49,865 nucleotides of DNA from Salinisphaera hydrothermalis C41B8. Lineage in GTDB: Bacteria > Pseudomonadota > Gammaproteobacteria > Nevskiales > Salinisphaeraceae. The number at the start of each line of letters is the position of its first letter. Positions within the stretch are counted from its first letter, which is position 1. The stretch lies in NCBI RefSeq assembly GCF_000732535.1, contig NZ_APNK01000027.1, positions 1 through 49,865 of the forward strand. Reading direction: 5' to 3'. The position numbers and the translations under genes were made by a program. Shown one piece after another: positions 37,332 to 46,361 of the stretch. Under the pieces are notes generated by a model. That model did no database searches. It saw only the letters and a program-made list of their open reading frames with translations, and had not been told where the DNA came from.

Positions 37332-38855
37332 TTGCTGGGACCGACCTTGCGCTCTCGCCTGATCGCCGGCACATGGCCGGCCTACGCCCTTGCCCTGATC
37401 GCCGGGATGATTTCGGTGACCGCGTTCGCGCCTTTCGGCGCGTTCTGGGTGCTACCGCTCACGCTGGCCGTGCTGTTTCGCCTCGCCGACAGCCGCACCG
37501 TGCGCCGGGCCGCCGCGATCGGTCTGGCATTCGGCATCGGCCAGTTCGGAGCCGGCACCTACTGGATCCTGATCGCGTTATCCGGCGTCGGCGGCGCGCC
37601 GCTGCCGCTGGCGGTCGGCCTGCTGCTGGGCCTGATTGTGCTGCTCGCCGCGTTCATCGCGCTGAGTCTGGGCGTGGCCGCCCGTATCGCGCCGCATCCG
37701 GGCGCGCTGCGCTACCTGATCTGGCTGCCGATCCTCTGGACGCTGGTCGAGTGGCTACGCAGCTGGGTGTTTTCCGGCTTTCCCTGGCTGTCCGCAGGCT
37801 ATTCCCAGATCGCCTCGCCGCTGGTCGGCATCGTCCCGATTCTGGGTGTATTCGGGGCAAGCTGGGCAGTCGCCCTGTCGGCTGGCGCGCTCGCCTGGGC
37901 CAGCACACAGCCGCGCCGTGCGCCGTGGGCCATCGCACTGCTGATCGTGCTCTGGACGGGCGCTTTCGGCCTGCGGCATGTGCACTGGACAACCCCGAAC
38001 AGCAAGCCCTTGAGCGTCACCCTCGTTCAGGGCGACATCGCGCAACAGGCCAAGTGGTCGCCCGAGTCGGTAAATCAGGCGATTTATCGCTATGGCGACC
38101 TGACCCGGGGCCACTGGCAGTCGGATCTGGTGATCTGGCCGGAAACCGCCATCCCGGATTACTACCGATCGGTCAAACCGGCACTCGAGAATCTCGGCAA
38201 GCGGCTGGCCAAACACGACACCACTCTGATCACCGGGCTATTGCGCGCCAGCGACGATGGCCAGCACATATACAACAGCGTGGTCGCGGTCGGCGCGGGC
38301 AACGGGCTGTATGCGAAGCGGCATTTGGTGCCGTTCGGCGAGTATTTTCCAGTCCCGGAGATCGTGCGGCGCTGGATGGCCGAATCCGGCATGCCGTATT
38401 CCGATCTCACACCTGGCGCGGCGCATCAGAAACCGATCGTCGCCGGCCAGCTCGCGCTCGGGATCTCGATCTGCTACGAGGACATCTTTGGCGACCTGAT
38501 CGCGAGCGACGTGCCACCCGCGAACGTGCTGGTCAACGTCTCGGACGATGCCTGGTTCGGGCGCTCCATCGGCCCGGATCAGCACTTCGAGATCGCCCGC
38601 ATGCGCGCGGTGGAAACCGGGCGCTATCTGCTGCGCGCGGACAACAGCGCGGTGACCGGCATCGTAGCGCCGAGCGGCGTCGTGGTCGCGCGAGCGCCGG
38701 ATTTCAAATCGACCGCCCTCACCGGGCACTTTCGCTCGTACACCGGGCTCACGCCGTTTGCACGCTGGGGCAACGACGGCGTAGTGGTCCTGGCGCTGGC
38801 CATCGGCGGGCTGGCCGCGCTCGGCCAATGGCTGCGCTCGCGCCGTCGGCGCTGA
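37332..38855 (+). CDS. lnt: Apolipoprotein N-acyltransferase
   Basis: Lnt adds the third acyl chain to the N-terminal cysteine of lipoproteins in the inner membrane. The 507-residue protein has about six N-terminal membrane helices (to residue 220), a periplasmic nitrilase domain and a final helix near 485-500. The catalytic triad is E271 (IWPETAIPDYY), K329 (AKRHLVPFGEYFP) and C381 (ISICYEDIFG). The start is a TTG at 37332 with AGGAT upstream; no ATG lies early enough to keep the first helix. In many genomes lnt follows the Mg/Co-efflux gene corC, which is not seen here. Confidence 0.96.
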   Translation: MLGPTLRSRLIAGTWPAYALALIAGMISVTAFAPFGAFWVLPLTLAVLFRLADSRTVRRAAAIGLAFGIGQFGAGTYWILIALSGVGGAPLPLAVGLLLGLIVLLAAFIALSLGVAARIAPHPGALRYLIWLPILWTLVEWLRSWVFSGFPWLSAGYSQIASPLVGIVPILGVFGASWAVALSAGALAWASTQPRRAPWAIALLIVLWTGAFGLRHVHWTTPNSKPLSVTLVQGDIAQQAKWSPESVNQAIYRYGDLTRGHWQSDLVIWPETAIPDYYRSVKPALENLGKRLAKHDTTLITGLLRASDDGQHIYNSVVAVGAGNGLYAKRHLVPFGEYFPVPEIVRRWMAESGMPYSDLTPGAAHQKPIVAGQLALGISICYEDIFGDLIASDVPPANVLVNVSDDAWFGRSIGPDQHFEIARMRAVETGRYLLRADNSAVTGIVAPSGVVVARAPDFKSTALTGHFRSYTGLTPFARWGNDGVVVLALAIGGLAALGQWLRSRRRR

Positions 38856-39009
38856 TCGAGTCGGCGGCCGGTCGCCGGCTCATCGGCCTTGCTTTAACGG
38901 CCCCACTTGAAACTCGCGGCCTCTCCGTTGACTCCCGGACTGTAGCTGGCCGGCAAATCCTGCTAAAACGAGTCGAGTTGTATTTGCCGACCGTTCGGAG
39001 GTCCCTGAC

Positions 39010-40125
39010 ATGTCATCGGTTTCTCCCGCCCCCGTGGATCGTCGTGCCGATCGCGGCATTGCCGCGCCACTACCGCGCGATATCCGAAAGACCGCCATCG
39101 ATCCCGACTACTGGTATCCGCTGGCTCGATCGCGCGACATACCGCGCGGCGGCAAGAAGGGCGTGAGCTTTGCCGGCGAGCCGATCGTGCTCGCGCGCAC
39201 GGAAACCGGCCATATCTTTGCGCTGGAAGATCGCTGCGCGCATCGCCAGGTGCCGTTGTCGCTGGGCGAAGTCCGCGGCGAGCGCCTGCTCTGCGGCTAC
39301 CACTGCTGGGCGTACAACACCGCGGGCGCCTGCATCAACGTACCGTATCTCGATAAGGACAAGTCGCTGCCCAACGGCGTGAAGAGCTATCCCTGCGTGG
39401 AAGCCTACGGTCTGGTCTTCGTGTACCCGGGCGACGTGAACGCCGCCGGTATCGAGCGCTTCCCGCACATCCCGACCTGGGGCGATCCGGCCTACAAGAC
39501 CCGCTATCTGGACCGGCGCATCGATTGCCACTACAGCTTCATGCACGAGAACCTGATGGATATGAACCATCAGTTCCTGCATCGCAGCCTGATGGGCAGC
39601 ATTAACCCCACGGCACTCGACATCCGCGAAGGCGATGGCTGGGTCGAAGTCGACTACACCTTCCATCGGGCCCGCGGCAAACAGCCGATCGGCGAGAAGT
39701 TCATGCTGGGGCGTCGCTCGAAAGCCCCGAACGCCAAGTCCGAGGCGCGCGAAGACAAGGACATCATGACCATCCGCACGGGCTATCCATACCAGACGCT
39801 GCAGTTCTGGACGGCAGGCTCGAGCGAACCGGCGCTCGACCTGTGGAATGCTTACGTCCCGATCGATGCCGAACAACGCAAGAACCACACCTTCGGGTTG
39901 ATGATGGTGCGCAAACCGGGCGTCCCGGGTGCGATTCATCTGCTGTGGCCGTTCATCATCGCTTTTACCAACGGCATCTTCGGCCAGGACGAGGACATCG
40001 TCGAAGCCGAACAGCGTGCGTTCGATGCCCAGGGCGAGGATCGGAACAACGAAATCTTCCCGATCATCCAGAAACTGCGGCATCTGCTGGTGACCCAGGG
40101 CCGGCCCATCCCGGGCGTGGAATAG
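39010..40125 (+). CDS. Rieske non-heme iron oxygenase alpha subunit
   Basis: A two-domain oxygenase of 371 residues. The Rieske [2Fe-2S] ligands are C76 and H78 (CAHR) and C95 and H98 (CGYHCW). The catalytic domain has a mononuclear iron site in ENLMDMNHQFLHR (two histidines spaced four apart, near residues 195-199), with a third acidic ligand expected near the C-terminus. The layout resembles vanillate O-demethylase and related single-component oxygenases, but the substrate is unknown. GGAGG seven bases upstream of ATG 39010 supports the start. No ferredoxin reductase gene is nearby, so electrons must come from elsewhere. Confidence 0.87.
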   Translation: MSSVSPAPVDRRADRGIAAPLPRDIRKTAIDPDYWYPLARSRDIPRGGKKGVSFAGEPIVLARTETGHIFALEDRCAHRQVPLSLGEVRGERLLCGYHCWAYNTAGACINVPYLDKDKSLPNGVKSYPCVEAYGLVFVYPGDVNAAGIERFPHIPTWGDPAYKTRYLDRRIDCHYSFMHENLMDMNHQFLHRSLMGSINPTALDIREGDGWVEVDYTFHRARGKQPIGEKFMLGRRSKAPNAKSEAREDKDIMTIRTGYPYQTLQFWTAGSSEPALDLWNAYVPIDAEQRKNHTFGLMMVRKPGVPGAIHLLWPFIIAFTNGIFGQDEDIVEAEQRAFDAQGEDRNNEIFPIIQKLRHLLVTQGRPIPGVE

Positions 40126-40647
40126 CCGCTGCGTTAATCAGCCCGACCCAAGACGCCGTCGCGCCCCGAGCGGCGGCGTCCATCCGAGGCTCCGCGAAGC
40201 AGGTTCGCTGGCGTGCCACGTGTTCAATCCGCTAATGAACGCATAAGCGCATGCACGACGGACGGGGTTCGCGGCTCTTTGGGGCCTCGTGCGGCGTGTG
40301 CCGGTCGCTACGTTGTTTGAGGCACTGATCCGCAGATTTCACAGATCACGCAGAGGGCGGTTAATCGTTGGAGGGCAAGTTCGCTCGGGGGCACGAACGG
40401 GCGTTGCTCATCCGTTGCCCGACGAATCGTGCAAGTTGCAAACTTTATCTCGCGCCGTCGCCAGTGAGCGCCTCACATCCGCTACGCCACGAAAGCAGAA
40501 CTGTACCTGCGAAATCTATGGATCGTTTTCTGCACGGAACGAAACAATGGCGCCCCGTGTCAGCCGAGCCAAAATACGGGTTCGCCATTCGCGTTCATTT
40601 GCGGACTGGCCAGGCTTTTTGAAACAAGCCAAAAAAGCTTGGAGCGC
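40126..40647. other. Intergenic region between the Rieske gene and the SorC regulator
   Basis: About 520 bp between convergent genes, with no supported gene. A hairpin at 40152-40180 (GACGCCG / CGGCGTC) may help end Rieske transcription but has no U-run. Near 40331-40353 the motif CAGA repeats in CGCAGATTTCACAGATCACGC, a short decayed direct repeat of a type often seen between genes. Confidence 0.45.
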
Positions 40648-41619
40648 CTATGGCGCGTCCAGGATCTGGCGGGCGTTGTGTTCGTCGGTAATCAATACAT
40701 TCGCGTAGCCGCCGCGCAGGGCGGCCCGGGTGACTTCGAACTTACCGCGGCCACCGGAAATAAGCACGACATGATCGAGCGCGCGCAGGTCTTCGAGGCC
40801 GACCGCGGTCGTCCGGTCGTTGACCGGGTGCGCCACGCGTGCACCGTGGGCATCGATGAAGTGCCCCAGCAGATCGCCGACCGCCCCGGCCGCACGCAGA
40901 TCAGTTACATCCTGCGGGTCATGCAAGCCATGATTGACGACCAGAGAATCGACCATGTTACCGGCGGTGAGCACGGCGATATCGGCCCGGCGCGCCCTGT
41001 CGTAGGTTTCGCGGATTGCGCTCTGGGCCAGCAGCAGGTCGCGCGCGGCTTCGTTTTCGGCATAAATCGGTGCCGCGAAGTAGTAGCAATCCGCCGACAA
41101 CCGATTGGCGAAATCGAACACGATTTCGAAGGTATTGAGGATCGGGCAGCGCGACAGCCCGCCCTGTAACGAGACCACCGACATCGCGCGATAGGTCCGG
41201 GCCTCGAGCGCCCGCAGCGTGTGCTCGAGCGTTTGCCCCCATCCGATGCCCACGGTCTGGCCGTCGCGCAGGGCTGCGGTGAGATAGCGCCCGGCCCCCA
41301 GGCCCAGCGCGACACGATGCTTGTCGGCGTTGTCCGGGGCCGGCACGACCACCGCCTGGCGCAGCCCATAGCGGGCCACGAGCCCGGCTTCCAGGGCCAC
41401 GCAGTCGGCCAGCGGACTGTCGATCCGGATCCGTACGACGCCGGTTTCCCGGCCGGCCGCCAGCAGCCGGTTGATGCGCCCGCGATGGGTATTCAGCCGG
41501 TCGGCGATCTGTTGCTGAGTCAGGTGACCCACGTAGTAATACCAGGCCACCCGCGTAAGGAGTTGTTCGTCGACATCAAGCGCCGAATCGTGTTCGGCGC
41601 CGATCCTGTTTTCGGGCAT
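40648..41619 (-). CDS. SorC/DeoR-family sugar-binding transcriptional regulator
   Basis: A 323-residue regulator with an N-terminal helix-turn-helix (about residues 22-60; YYYVGHLTQQQIADRLNTHRG) and a SorC sugar-phosphate-binding domain (about 70-320, with VGIGWGQTLEHTL and the late VVLISGGRGKFEV). Such proteins repress or activate sugar/polyol operons in response to a phosphorylated substrate. It is the last gene of the minus-strand transport operon, 22 bp after the second permease, and is the obvious candidate to bind the palindrome at 45021. Effector identity is inferred. Confidence 0.9.
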   Translation of the reverse strand: MPENRIGAEHDSALDVDEQLLTRVAWYYYVGHLTQQQIADRLNTHRGRINRLLAAGRETGVVRIRIDSPLADCVALEAGLVARYGLRQAVVVPAPDNADKHRVALGLGAGRYLTAALRDGQTVGIGWGQTLEHTLRALEARTYRAMSVVSLQGGLSRCPILNTFEIVFDFANRLSADCYYFAAPIYAENEAARDLLLAQSAIRETYDRARRADIAVLTAGNMVDSLVVNHGLHDPQDVTDLRAAGAVGDLLGHFIDAHGARVAHPVNDRTTAVGLEDLRALDHVVLISGGRGKFEVTRAALRGGYANVLITDEHNARQILDAP

Positions 41620-41641
41620 ATTCGGGCTCGATGCGCGCTGC

Positions 41642-42466
41642 TTATTTCACCGCACCCAGCGTCAGCCCGCGCGCGATGTACTTGTGGACGATGATGCCGC
41701 CGATGATCACCGGCGCACAGATCATGGTGGAGCTGGCCATGACCTTGGTCCAGGGTACCGAGTATCCGCCCAGATAGGCCATGGCGATGGTGGGCGCGGT
41801 ACGGGCGCTGTCGCTGGGCGTCAGCACGAAGGCATAGAGCAGATCGTTCCAGGCGAAGATACCGGACAGAATAGCGGCGACGGCGATGCCGGGTTTGACC
41901 AGCGGCAACGCAATCCGCAGGAAGATGGTGAACCGGTTGAGTCCGTCCAGCTGGGCCGCTTCTTCGAGCGCGACCGGCACCGAGCGGAATTGATCGACCA
42001 GCAGCCAGATGATCAACGGGACAACGAAAACCTGATACACCAGAATCAGCACGATCGGGTTGTTGATCAGATGCAGCTTGACCGCCGTCATGTAGAACGG
42101 CAGCAGAATCACCACCGGCACGAGCATCCAGTTGGTGACGTACCAGAACCACACTTCCTTGCGTCCGCGGAACTGGTAACGGGCAATCCCGTAGGCCGCC
42201 GGCGCCCCGACCATCAGGCCGAGCAGCACGGCACAGCCGACCACCAGCGCCGAATTACCCAGCGCCCGGAGAATGCCGGAGTTGGCCAGCGCGTCGACAT
42301 AGCCAGCCACCGTGGGCGACCACAGCCAGGGCGGCGGCACCCGGAAGAGCTGGTCCGCGCTCTTGAACGAAGCCGCGACCATCCAGTACAGCGGGAACAG
42401 AATCACGACCAACACGATCAGGATCAGCACGGCGTGCCCGATACGGGCGACAAGGTCTCGAGTCAT
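41642..42466 (-). CDS. ABC sugar/polyol transporter permease (MalG/UgpE-like)
   Basis: An inner-membrane permease of 274 residues with six helices and the cytoplasmic EAA loop, here ALEEAAQLDGLNRFTIFLRI (about residues 160-180). ATG 42466 (MTRDLVARIGHAV) has GGGGAG upstream; the frame to 42772 overlaps the preceding permease and is not used. It pairs with the permease at 42487 and the ATPase at 45186. The CUT1-type arrangement points to oligosaccharides, glycerol-3-phosphate or polyols. Confidence 0.93.
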   Translation of the reverse strand: MTRDLVARIGHAVLILIVLVVILFPLYWMVAASFKSADQLFRVPPPWLWSPTVAGYVDALANSGILRALGNSALVVGCAVLLGLMVGAPAAYGIARYQFRGRKEVWFWYVTNWMLVPVVILLPFYMTAVKLHLINNPIVLILVYQVFVVPLIIWLLVDQFRSVPVALEEAAQLDGLNRFTIFLRIALPLVKPGIAVAAILSGIFAWNDLLYAFVLTPSDSARTAPTIAMAYLGGYSVPWTKVMASSTMICAPVIIGGIIVHKYIARGLTLGAVK

Positions 42467-42486
42467 GGCAGTTCTCCCCCTTCTCG

Positions 42487-43395
42487 TCAGTCGTCTTTGT
42501 CGGTATAGAACAGCCGGATATAGATCCGGGCGAGCACGATCGACATGATCAGCATGAGAATCGACTCGGCGGAGGCCAGACCGATGTTGAAGCCACGGAA
42601 CGCGGTGCGTTCGATCTGGAGCATCGCAAACATGGTCGAAGTACCGGGCCCGCCCTGGGCGATCGAATAGATCATGCCGAAAGACTTGATCGTGAACGCC
42701 GTCTGGAACACGAGCGCTGCCGTGATGCCGGGCCACATGTAAGGCAGGATCACGCTCTTGAAGCGCGGCCACCAGCGATCGGTCTCCAGCATGACCGCTT
42801 CTTCGATATCAGTGGGCACGGTCGACAGACTGGCCGAGAGCACCAGCGCCACGAACGGCGTCCACTCCCAGATATGGACGGCTACGACGGTGGCGAAGGC
42901 GCTCACGGAACCGCCCAGCCAATCCACCGGCGCGATCCCGATCAGCCCAATCAGGTAATTGATGATGCCGAACTGCTGATTGAACATGAGTTGGGCCAAC
43001 AGGCCGATCACCGCCGGCGTGATCGCGATCGGGATCACCAGACAGACCTGCAGGGCCCGCCGCAGCCAGACGTTGTGGGCCGAATCCAGAGCGAAGGCGA
43101 TGACCAGCCCGAGCACGAGCTCAATCGGCAGCGTGATCGCCAGCAGGATGAGGGTCCGCAACACCGACCAGCCGAAATCCGACGAGGTCAGAGCCTGTAC
43201 GTAGTTGCCGAAACCGGCAAAGCTCGGCGTACCGAAACCCATCGTCCAGTTGAAGGTCGAGTAGTAACCGGTGTAGATGACCGGAAACAACCCGATCGCC
43301 AGCAACAAAACGAGCGATGGCGAAACGAAAAACCACGGCGCCAGACGTTCACGCCACGGCTGCTTGTATTCGGGTTTGATGGGTGTCTGGCTCAC
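42487..43395 (-). CDS. ABC sugar/polyol transporter permease (MalF/UgpA-like)
   Basis: A 302-residue permease with six helices and an EAA-type loop (DIEEAVMLETDRWWPRFKSV, about residues 200-220). The start is taken as GTG 43395 (VSQTPIKPEYKQPW), because the frame further upstream starts only at a TTG and reads unlike a permease N-terminus; the ribosome site is weak either way. It is 20 bp before the next permease and 93 bp after the binding protein gene, all in one direction. Confidence 0.9.
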   Translation of the reverse strand: MSQTPIKPEYKQPWRERLAPWFFVSPSLVLLLAIGLFPVIYTGYYSTFNWTMGFGTPSFAGFGNYVQALTSSDFGWSVLRTLILLAITLPIELVLGLVIAFALDSAHNVWLRRALQVCLVIPIAITPAVIGLLAQLMFNQQFGIINYLIGLIGIAPVDWLGGSVSAFATVVAVHIWEWTPFVALVLSASLSTVPTDIEEAVMLETDRWWPRFKSVILPYMWPGITAALVFQTAFTIKSFGMIYSIAQGGPGTSTMFAMLQIERTAFRGFNIGLASAESILMLIMSIVLARIYIRLFYTDKDD

Positions 43396-43488
43396 GTTGA
43401 AGACCCGGCCGAAAGAAAACCAGCAGTCGACAGATCCGGGCAAGAAAACGCCCGGACCTGCCGACAGGACTTGTGCCCAGCAGCGCGC

Positions 43489-44862
43489 TTACTGCGCCGA
43501 CTTGGACTCATACTTGGAGATGTACTTCTCGGGCTGATTGGCATGAGCCCAGCAATCCGAACTGTCCATGTACTTCTGCAACGCATCGGCCATGTCGTGC
43601 AGGCTCGACTTGACCGGCAGGCGTTTCTGCTCGATGCGTGAACCCCAGTCCGAGACGATGTTGGAGAACTGCGGATAGCACTGCAGCTGCGGACGCCAAT
43701 CCGGCACCGTCGAATGCTCCCAGGTCGCGACCATTGGCTTGAGGTAAGGATTGTCCGCCTGGATCGACGGATCGGTATCGGCGCTGCGACGGGCCACGAC
43801 CGCACCTTTCTCGATCAGCGGTTTGGCCATTTCCTTGGAGGTCAGCCACTGGATGAACAGATAGGAGGCGTTCTGCTTTTTCTCCGGTATCTGGGCACTC
43901 ACCATGTAGGCAAAGCCGCCAAACGCCGACGCGGCCTTCTTCGGGCCTTTCGGCTCGACCGCCACACCGATATCGTCACCGATCGGCGACTGCTTCAGGG
44001 TGGTGTAGAACGACGACCACTCGGTGACCATCGCCGCTTTCTTCTGGATCAGCATCTGGATGACCTGCGGATGGTCATCCGACACAATGCCCGACGGCAT
44101 CAGTTTGACCAGCTTGCGCCGGAACTGGATGCCGGCGACCGAGTCCGGCGAATCCACCATCACCTTCTTCTGGCCGATATCCAGGAACCGACCGCCCCAC
44201 GGCCACAGGAAGCGTGCGAAGGCATCCGCGGTCTGGGTCTCGTTATGAGCCGACTGCAGGACATAGCCGTAGACGCCTTTGTCCTTGTTGGTCAGCTTCT
44301 TGTCGTAGTTATACAGCTCGTCCCAGGTCTTGGGCGGGCCGTCGAAGCCGGCATCGGCCAGCATCTTCTTGTTATAGAATAGCAGCCCGGCATAGCTATC
44401 GAAAGGCAGACCGTAGAGCTTGTCGTTGACCGTAAAACTGGCCAGCCAAACGGGGAAGAAATCCTTCAGGTCGAGCGCCGGATCGGCCAGCTTCGGGTTG
44501 TCCGTGAAGTGCTTCATCGGCACGACCCAGCCCGCATCGACGAAGGTTACCGGCCAGACGACGTCGCTGAGTACGACATCGTACTGTCCGCTCTGCGAGA
44601 CGAAGTTCAGCGTCTCGGCCTTGAGCGTGCTCTCGTAGGGGAAAGTGGTCCAGTTGACATGGATTCCGGTTTCTTTCTCGAACTCCGGGGTTAGAGCCTG
44701 GGCCGCCTTGTAGCTGGGCCGTTCGAGACCGACCACGTTAATAGTGACGCCCTTGTAGGGCTGCGCGGCTTCCTTGAGGTTCCAGGCCAACGAGCTGCCG
44801 CTGAACATCAGTCCCAGCAGCGCCGTGCCGGCTATGGCCAATCGCCGATGATTTTTTCTCAT
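43489..44862 (-). CDS. Extracellular solute-binding protein of a sugar/polyol ABC importer
   Basis: A periplasmic substrate-binding protein of 457 residues. The N-terminus MRKNHRRLAIAGTALLGLMF is a signal peptide, with cleavage after SGSSLA near residue 27. The mature part has the family-1 binding fold, with TINVVGLERPSYKAA at the first strand and YDVVLSDVVWPVTFVDAGWV in the hinge region. GAGGGAG precedes ATG 44862. The start pattern and the SDR partner recall sorbitol/mannitol binding proteins (SmoE type), but substrate assignment is inference. It is the first gene of the transport operon and should be the most strongly expressed. Confidence 0.92.
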   Translation of the reverse strand: MRKNHRRLAIAGTALLGLMFSGSSLAWNLKEAAQPYKGVTINVVGLERPSYKAAQALTPEFEKETGIHVNWTTFPYESTLKAETLNFVSQSGQYDVVLSDVVWPVTFVDAGWVVPMKHFTDNPKLADPALDLKDFFPVWLASFTVNDKLYGLPFDSYAGLLFYNKKMLADAGFDGPPKTWDELYNYDKKLTNKDKGVYGYVLQSAHNETQTADAFARFLWPWGGRFLDIGQKKVMVDSPDSVAGIQFRRKLVKLMPSGIVSDDHPQVIQMLIQKKAAMVTEWSSFYTTLKQSPIGDDIGVAVEPKGPKKAASAFGGFAYMVSAQIPEKKQNASYLFIQWLTSKEMAKPLIEKGAVVARRSADTDPSIQADNPYLKPMVATWEHSTVPDWRPQLQCYPQFSNIVSDWGSRIEQKRLPVKSSLHDMADALQKYMDSSDCWAHANQPEKYISKYESKSAQ

Positions 44863-45185
44863 AACTCCCTCGCCTGGATACCCGGGGCCGCGCCACCACC
44901 GAACGAATCCGGCCGCCGGCACCCATCGATCCGCTTTGTATGTTGCCGCCCTTGCGCCGGTCTACGACGTAAGGACAGGTTGCTCCACACGGCTGACGGC
45001 GAAACAATTGCAGAGCCGTCGTTACACATGTGAAACCATAAGCTACGAGTTGTACGACGAGACAAACAATGCGTCTTTCGGCTTATAGGGTTCGCGCTGC
45101 GTCAATGGCGGATCCTCAACGCCGCCAAGGCATCGATGGGCGTCCGTTCCTGCCGGGCGTTCGGGTTTTCGCGAAGGAGTCCGCT
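44863..45185. other. Shared control region of the divergent transport operons
   Basis: This 323-bp region separates the binding-protein operon (minus) from the ATPase-SDR operon (plus) and must hold both promoters. It contains the 16-bp palindrome at 45021-45036. The open frame that enters the ATPase gene from 45069 has no fitting N-terminus. GAAGGAG at 45174-45180 is the ATPase ribosome site. Confidence 0.6.
45021..45036. promoter_or_regulatory. Candidate operator palindrome GTTaCACATGTGaAAC
   Basis: Fourteen of sixteen bases obey dyad symmetry around CACATGTG, a length and form that suit a dimeric helix-turn-helix regulator. It lies roughly 160 bp from each start codon in the only gap between the two halves of the transport locus. 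The SorC-family protein at 40648 is the likely ligand. Confidence 0.55.
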
Positions 45186-46322
45186 ATGGCACAGGTTCGG
45201 CTCGAAGGAATCGACAAGGTCTTTGGTACGCAGCAGGTACTGCACAGCGTCGATATCGATATCGAGGACAGCGAGTTCATGGTCTTCGTCGGGCCGTCCG
45301 GCTGCGGCAAGACCACCTTGATGCGTACGATTGCCGGCCTGGAGCGGCCAGACCGCGGCACGGTGCGTATCGGCACCACCGACGCCACCCACCTGCATCC
45401 CGCGCATCGCGGCGTAGCGATGGTGTTCCAGTCCTATGCGCTGTATCCGCACATGACGGTGCGCGAGAACATCGCGTTCGGGCTGCGTCTGTCGAAAAAG
45501 TCGCGCGCCGAGATCGCCAAGGCGGTCGACGAAGTGGCTGCGATTCTGCAGATCGAGCCGCTTCTCGACCGCAAGCCGGCCGCCTTGTCGGGTGGCCAGC
45601 GCCAGCGAGTGGCGATCGGACGTGCGATCGTGCGGGACCCGCAGGTCTTCCTGTTCGACGAGCCGCTATCCAATCTCGATGCAGCGCTACGCGTACAGAT
45701 GCGGGTGGAACTGATCAAGCTCCATCGGCGCCTGGGCGCCACCATGGTCTATGTCACCCACGATCAGATCGAAGCCATGACCATGGCCGATCGCATCGTG
45801 GTGCTGCGCGACGGCCGGGTCGAGCAGGTCGGCACCCCGCTCGACCTCTACGAACGGCCGAACAACCGGTTCGTAGCCGGCTTCATCGGTTCGCCGAAAA
45901 TGAACTTCCTGGAAGTGCCGTTGCACGAAAGCACCGGCCAGAGCACCACGATCGGCCTGCCGGACGACCAGAGCCTCACCGTACCGGCCGACAGCCGCAA
46001 CGCCGATCCCGAGGGGCCGTTCGTGCTCGGTATCCGGCCGGAACATTTCGGCCTGGATGACGGCGTCGACGGCCCGGCCGATGTGCATCTGGCGGCCGAG
46101 GTCTCCGTGGTCGAGCACCTGGGCGGCGAGATCATCGTCCATGCTCGCCTGGCCGATGGCCGCGAAGTTCAGGTCAAGGAAGCCGGCCATCGCCGGATCG
46201 CCAACGGCGATCAGGTCCAGATTGCGCTGCGGGCCGCGCACTGCCATCTGTTCGATGCCTCCGGGCGCGCCCTGACCCGTTACGACACCCACCGCGAGGC
46301 CGAAACGCCGGTCGGCGCCTGA
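45186..46322 (+). CDS. ABC transporter ATP-binding protein (UgpC/MalK family)
   Basis: The ATPase that powers the importer encoded at 41642-44862. From ATG 45186 it has 378 residues: Walker A GPSGCGKTT (36-44), Q-loop MVFQSYALYPHM, signature LSGGQRQR, Walker B FLFDEPLSNLD and switch histidine in YVTHDQIEA. The C-terminal TOBE/OB region (about 240-375) is the regulatory domain shared by MalK, UgpC and SmoK. It is divided from the permeases by the divergent promoter region, an arrangement that lets two transcripts answer to one operator. It is followed 39 bp later by the SDR gene. Confidence 0.95.
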   Translation: MAQVRLEGIDKVFGTQQVLHSVDIDIEDSEFMVFVGPSGCGKTTLMRTIAGLERPDRGTVRIGTTDATHLHPAHRGVAMVFQSYALYPHMTVRENIAFGLRLSKKSRAEIAKAVDEVAAILQIEPLLDRKPAALSGGQRQRVAIGRAIVRDPQVFLFDEPLSNLDAALRVQMRVELIKLHRRLGATMVYVTHDQIEAMTMADRIVVLRDGRVEQVGTPLDLYERPNNRFVAGFIGSPKMNFLEVPLHESTGQSTTIGLPDDQSLTVPADSRNADPEGPFVLGIRPEHFGLDDGVDGPADVHLAAEVSVVEHLGGEIIVHARLADGREVQVKEAGHRRIANGDQVQIALRAAHCHLFDASGRALTRYDTHREAETPVGA

Positions 46323-46361
46323 TGCCGGTCTTTCCGCGCTTGTCCTATTCGAGGAGCGAAG

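Noticed and set aside
37184-39166. A 660-codon plus-strand frame over lnt
   Set aside because: It runs in another frame through the end of dsbG, lnt and the Rieske start; lnt has its full catalytic triad in the chosen frame.
40331-40353. CAGA-rich short repeats as a CRISPR array
   Set aside because: Repeats are only 4-5 bases, closely spaced and irregular; there are no spacers and no cas genes.
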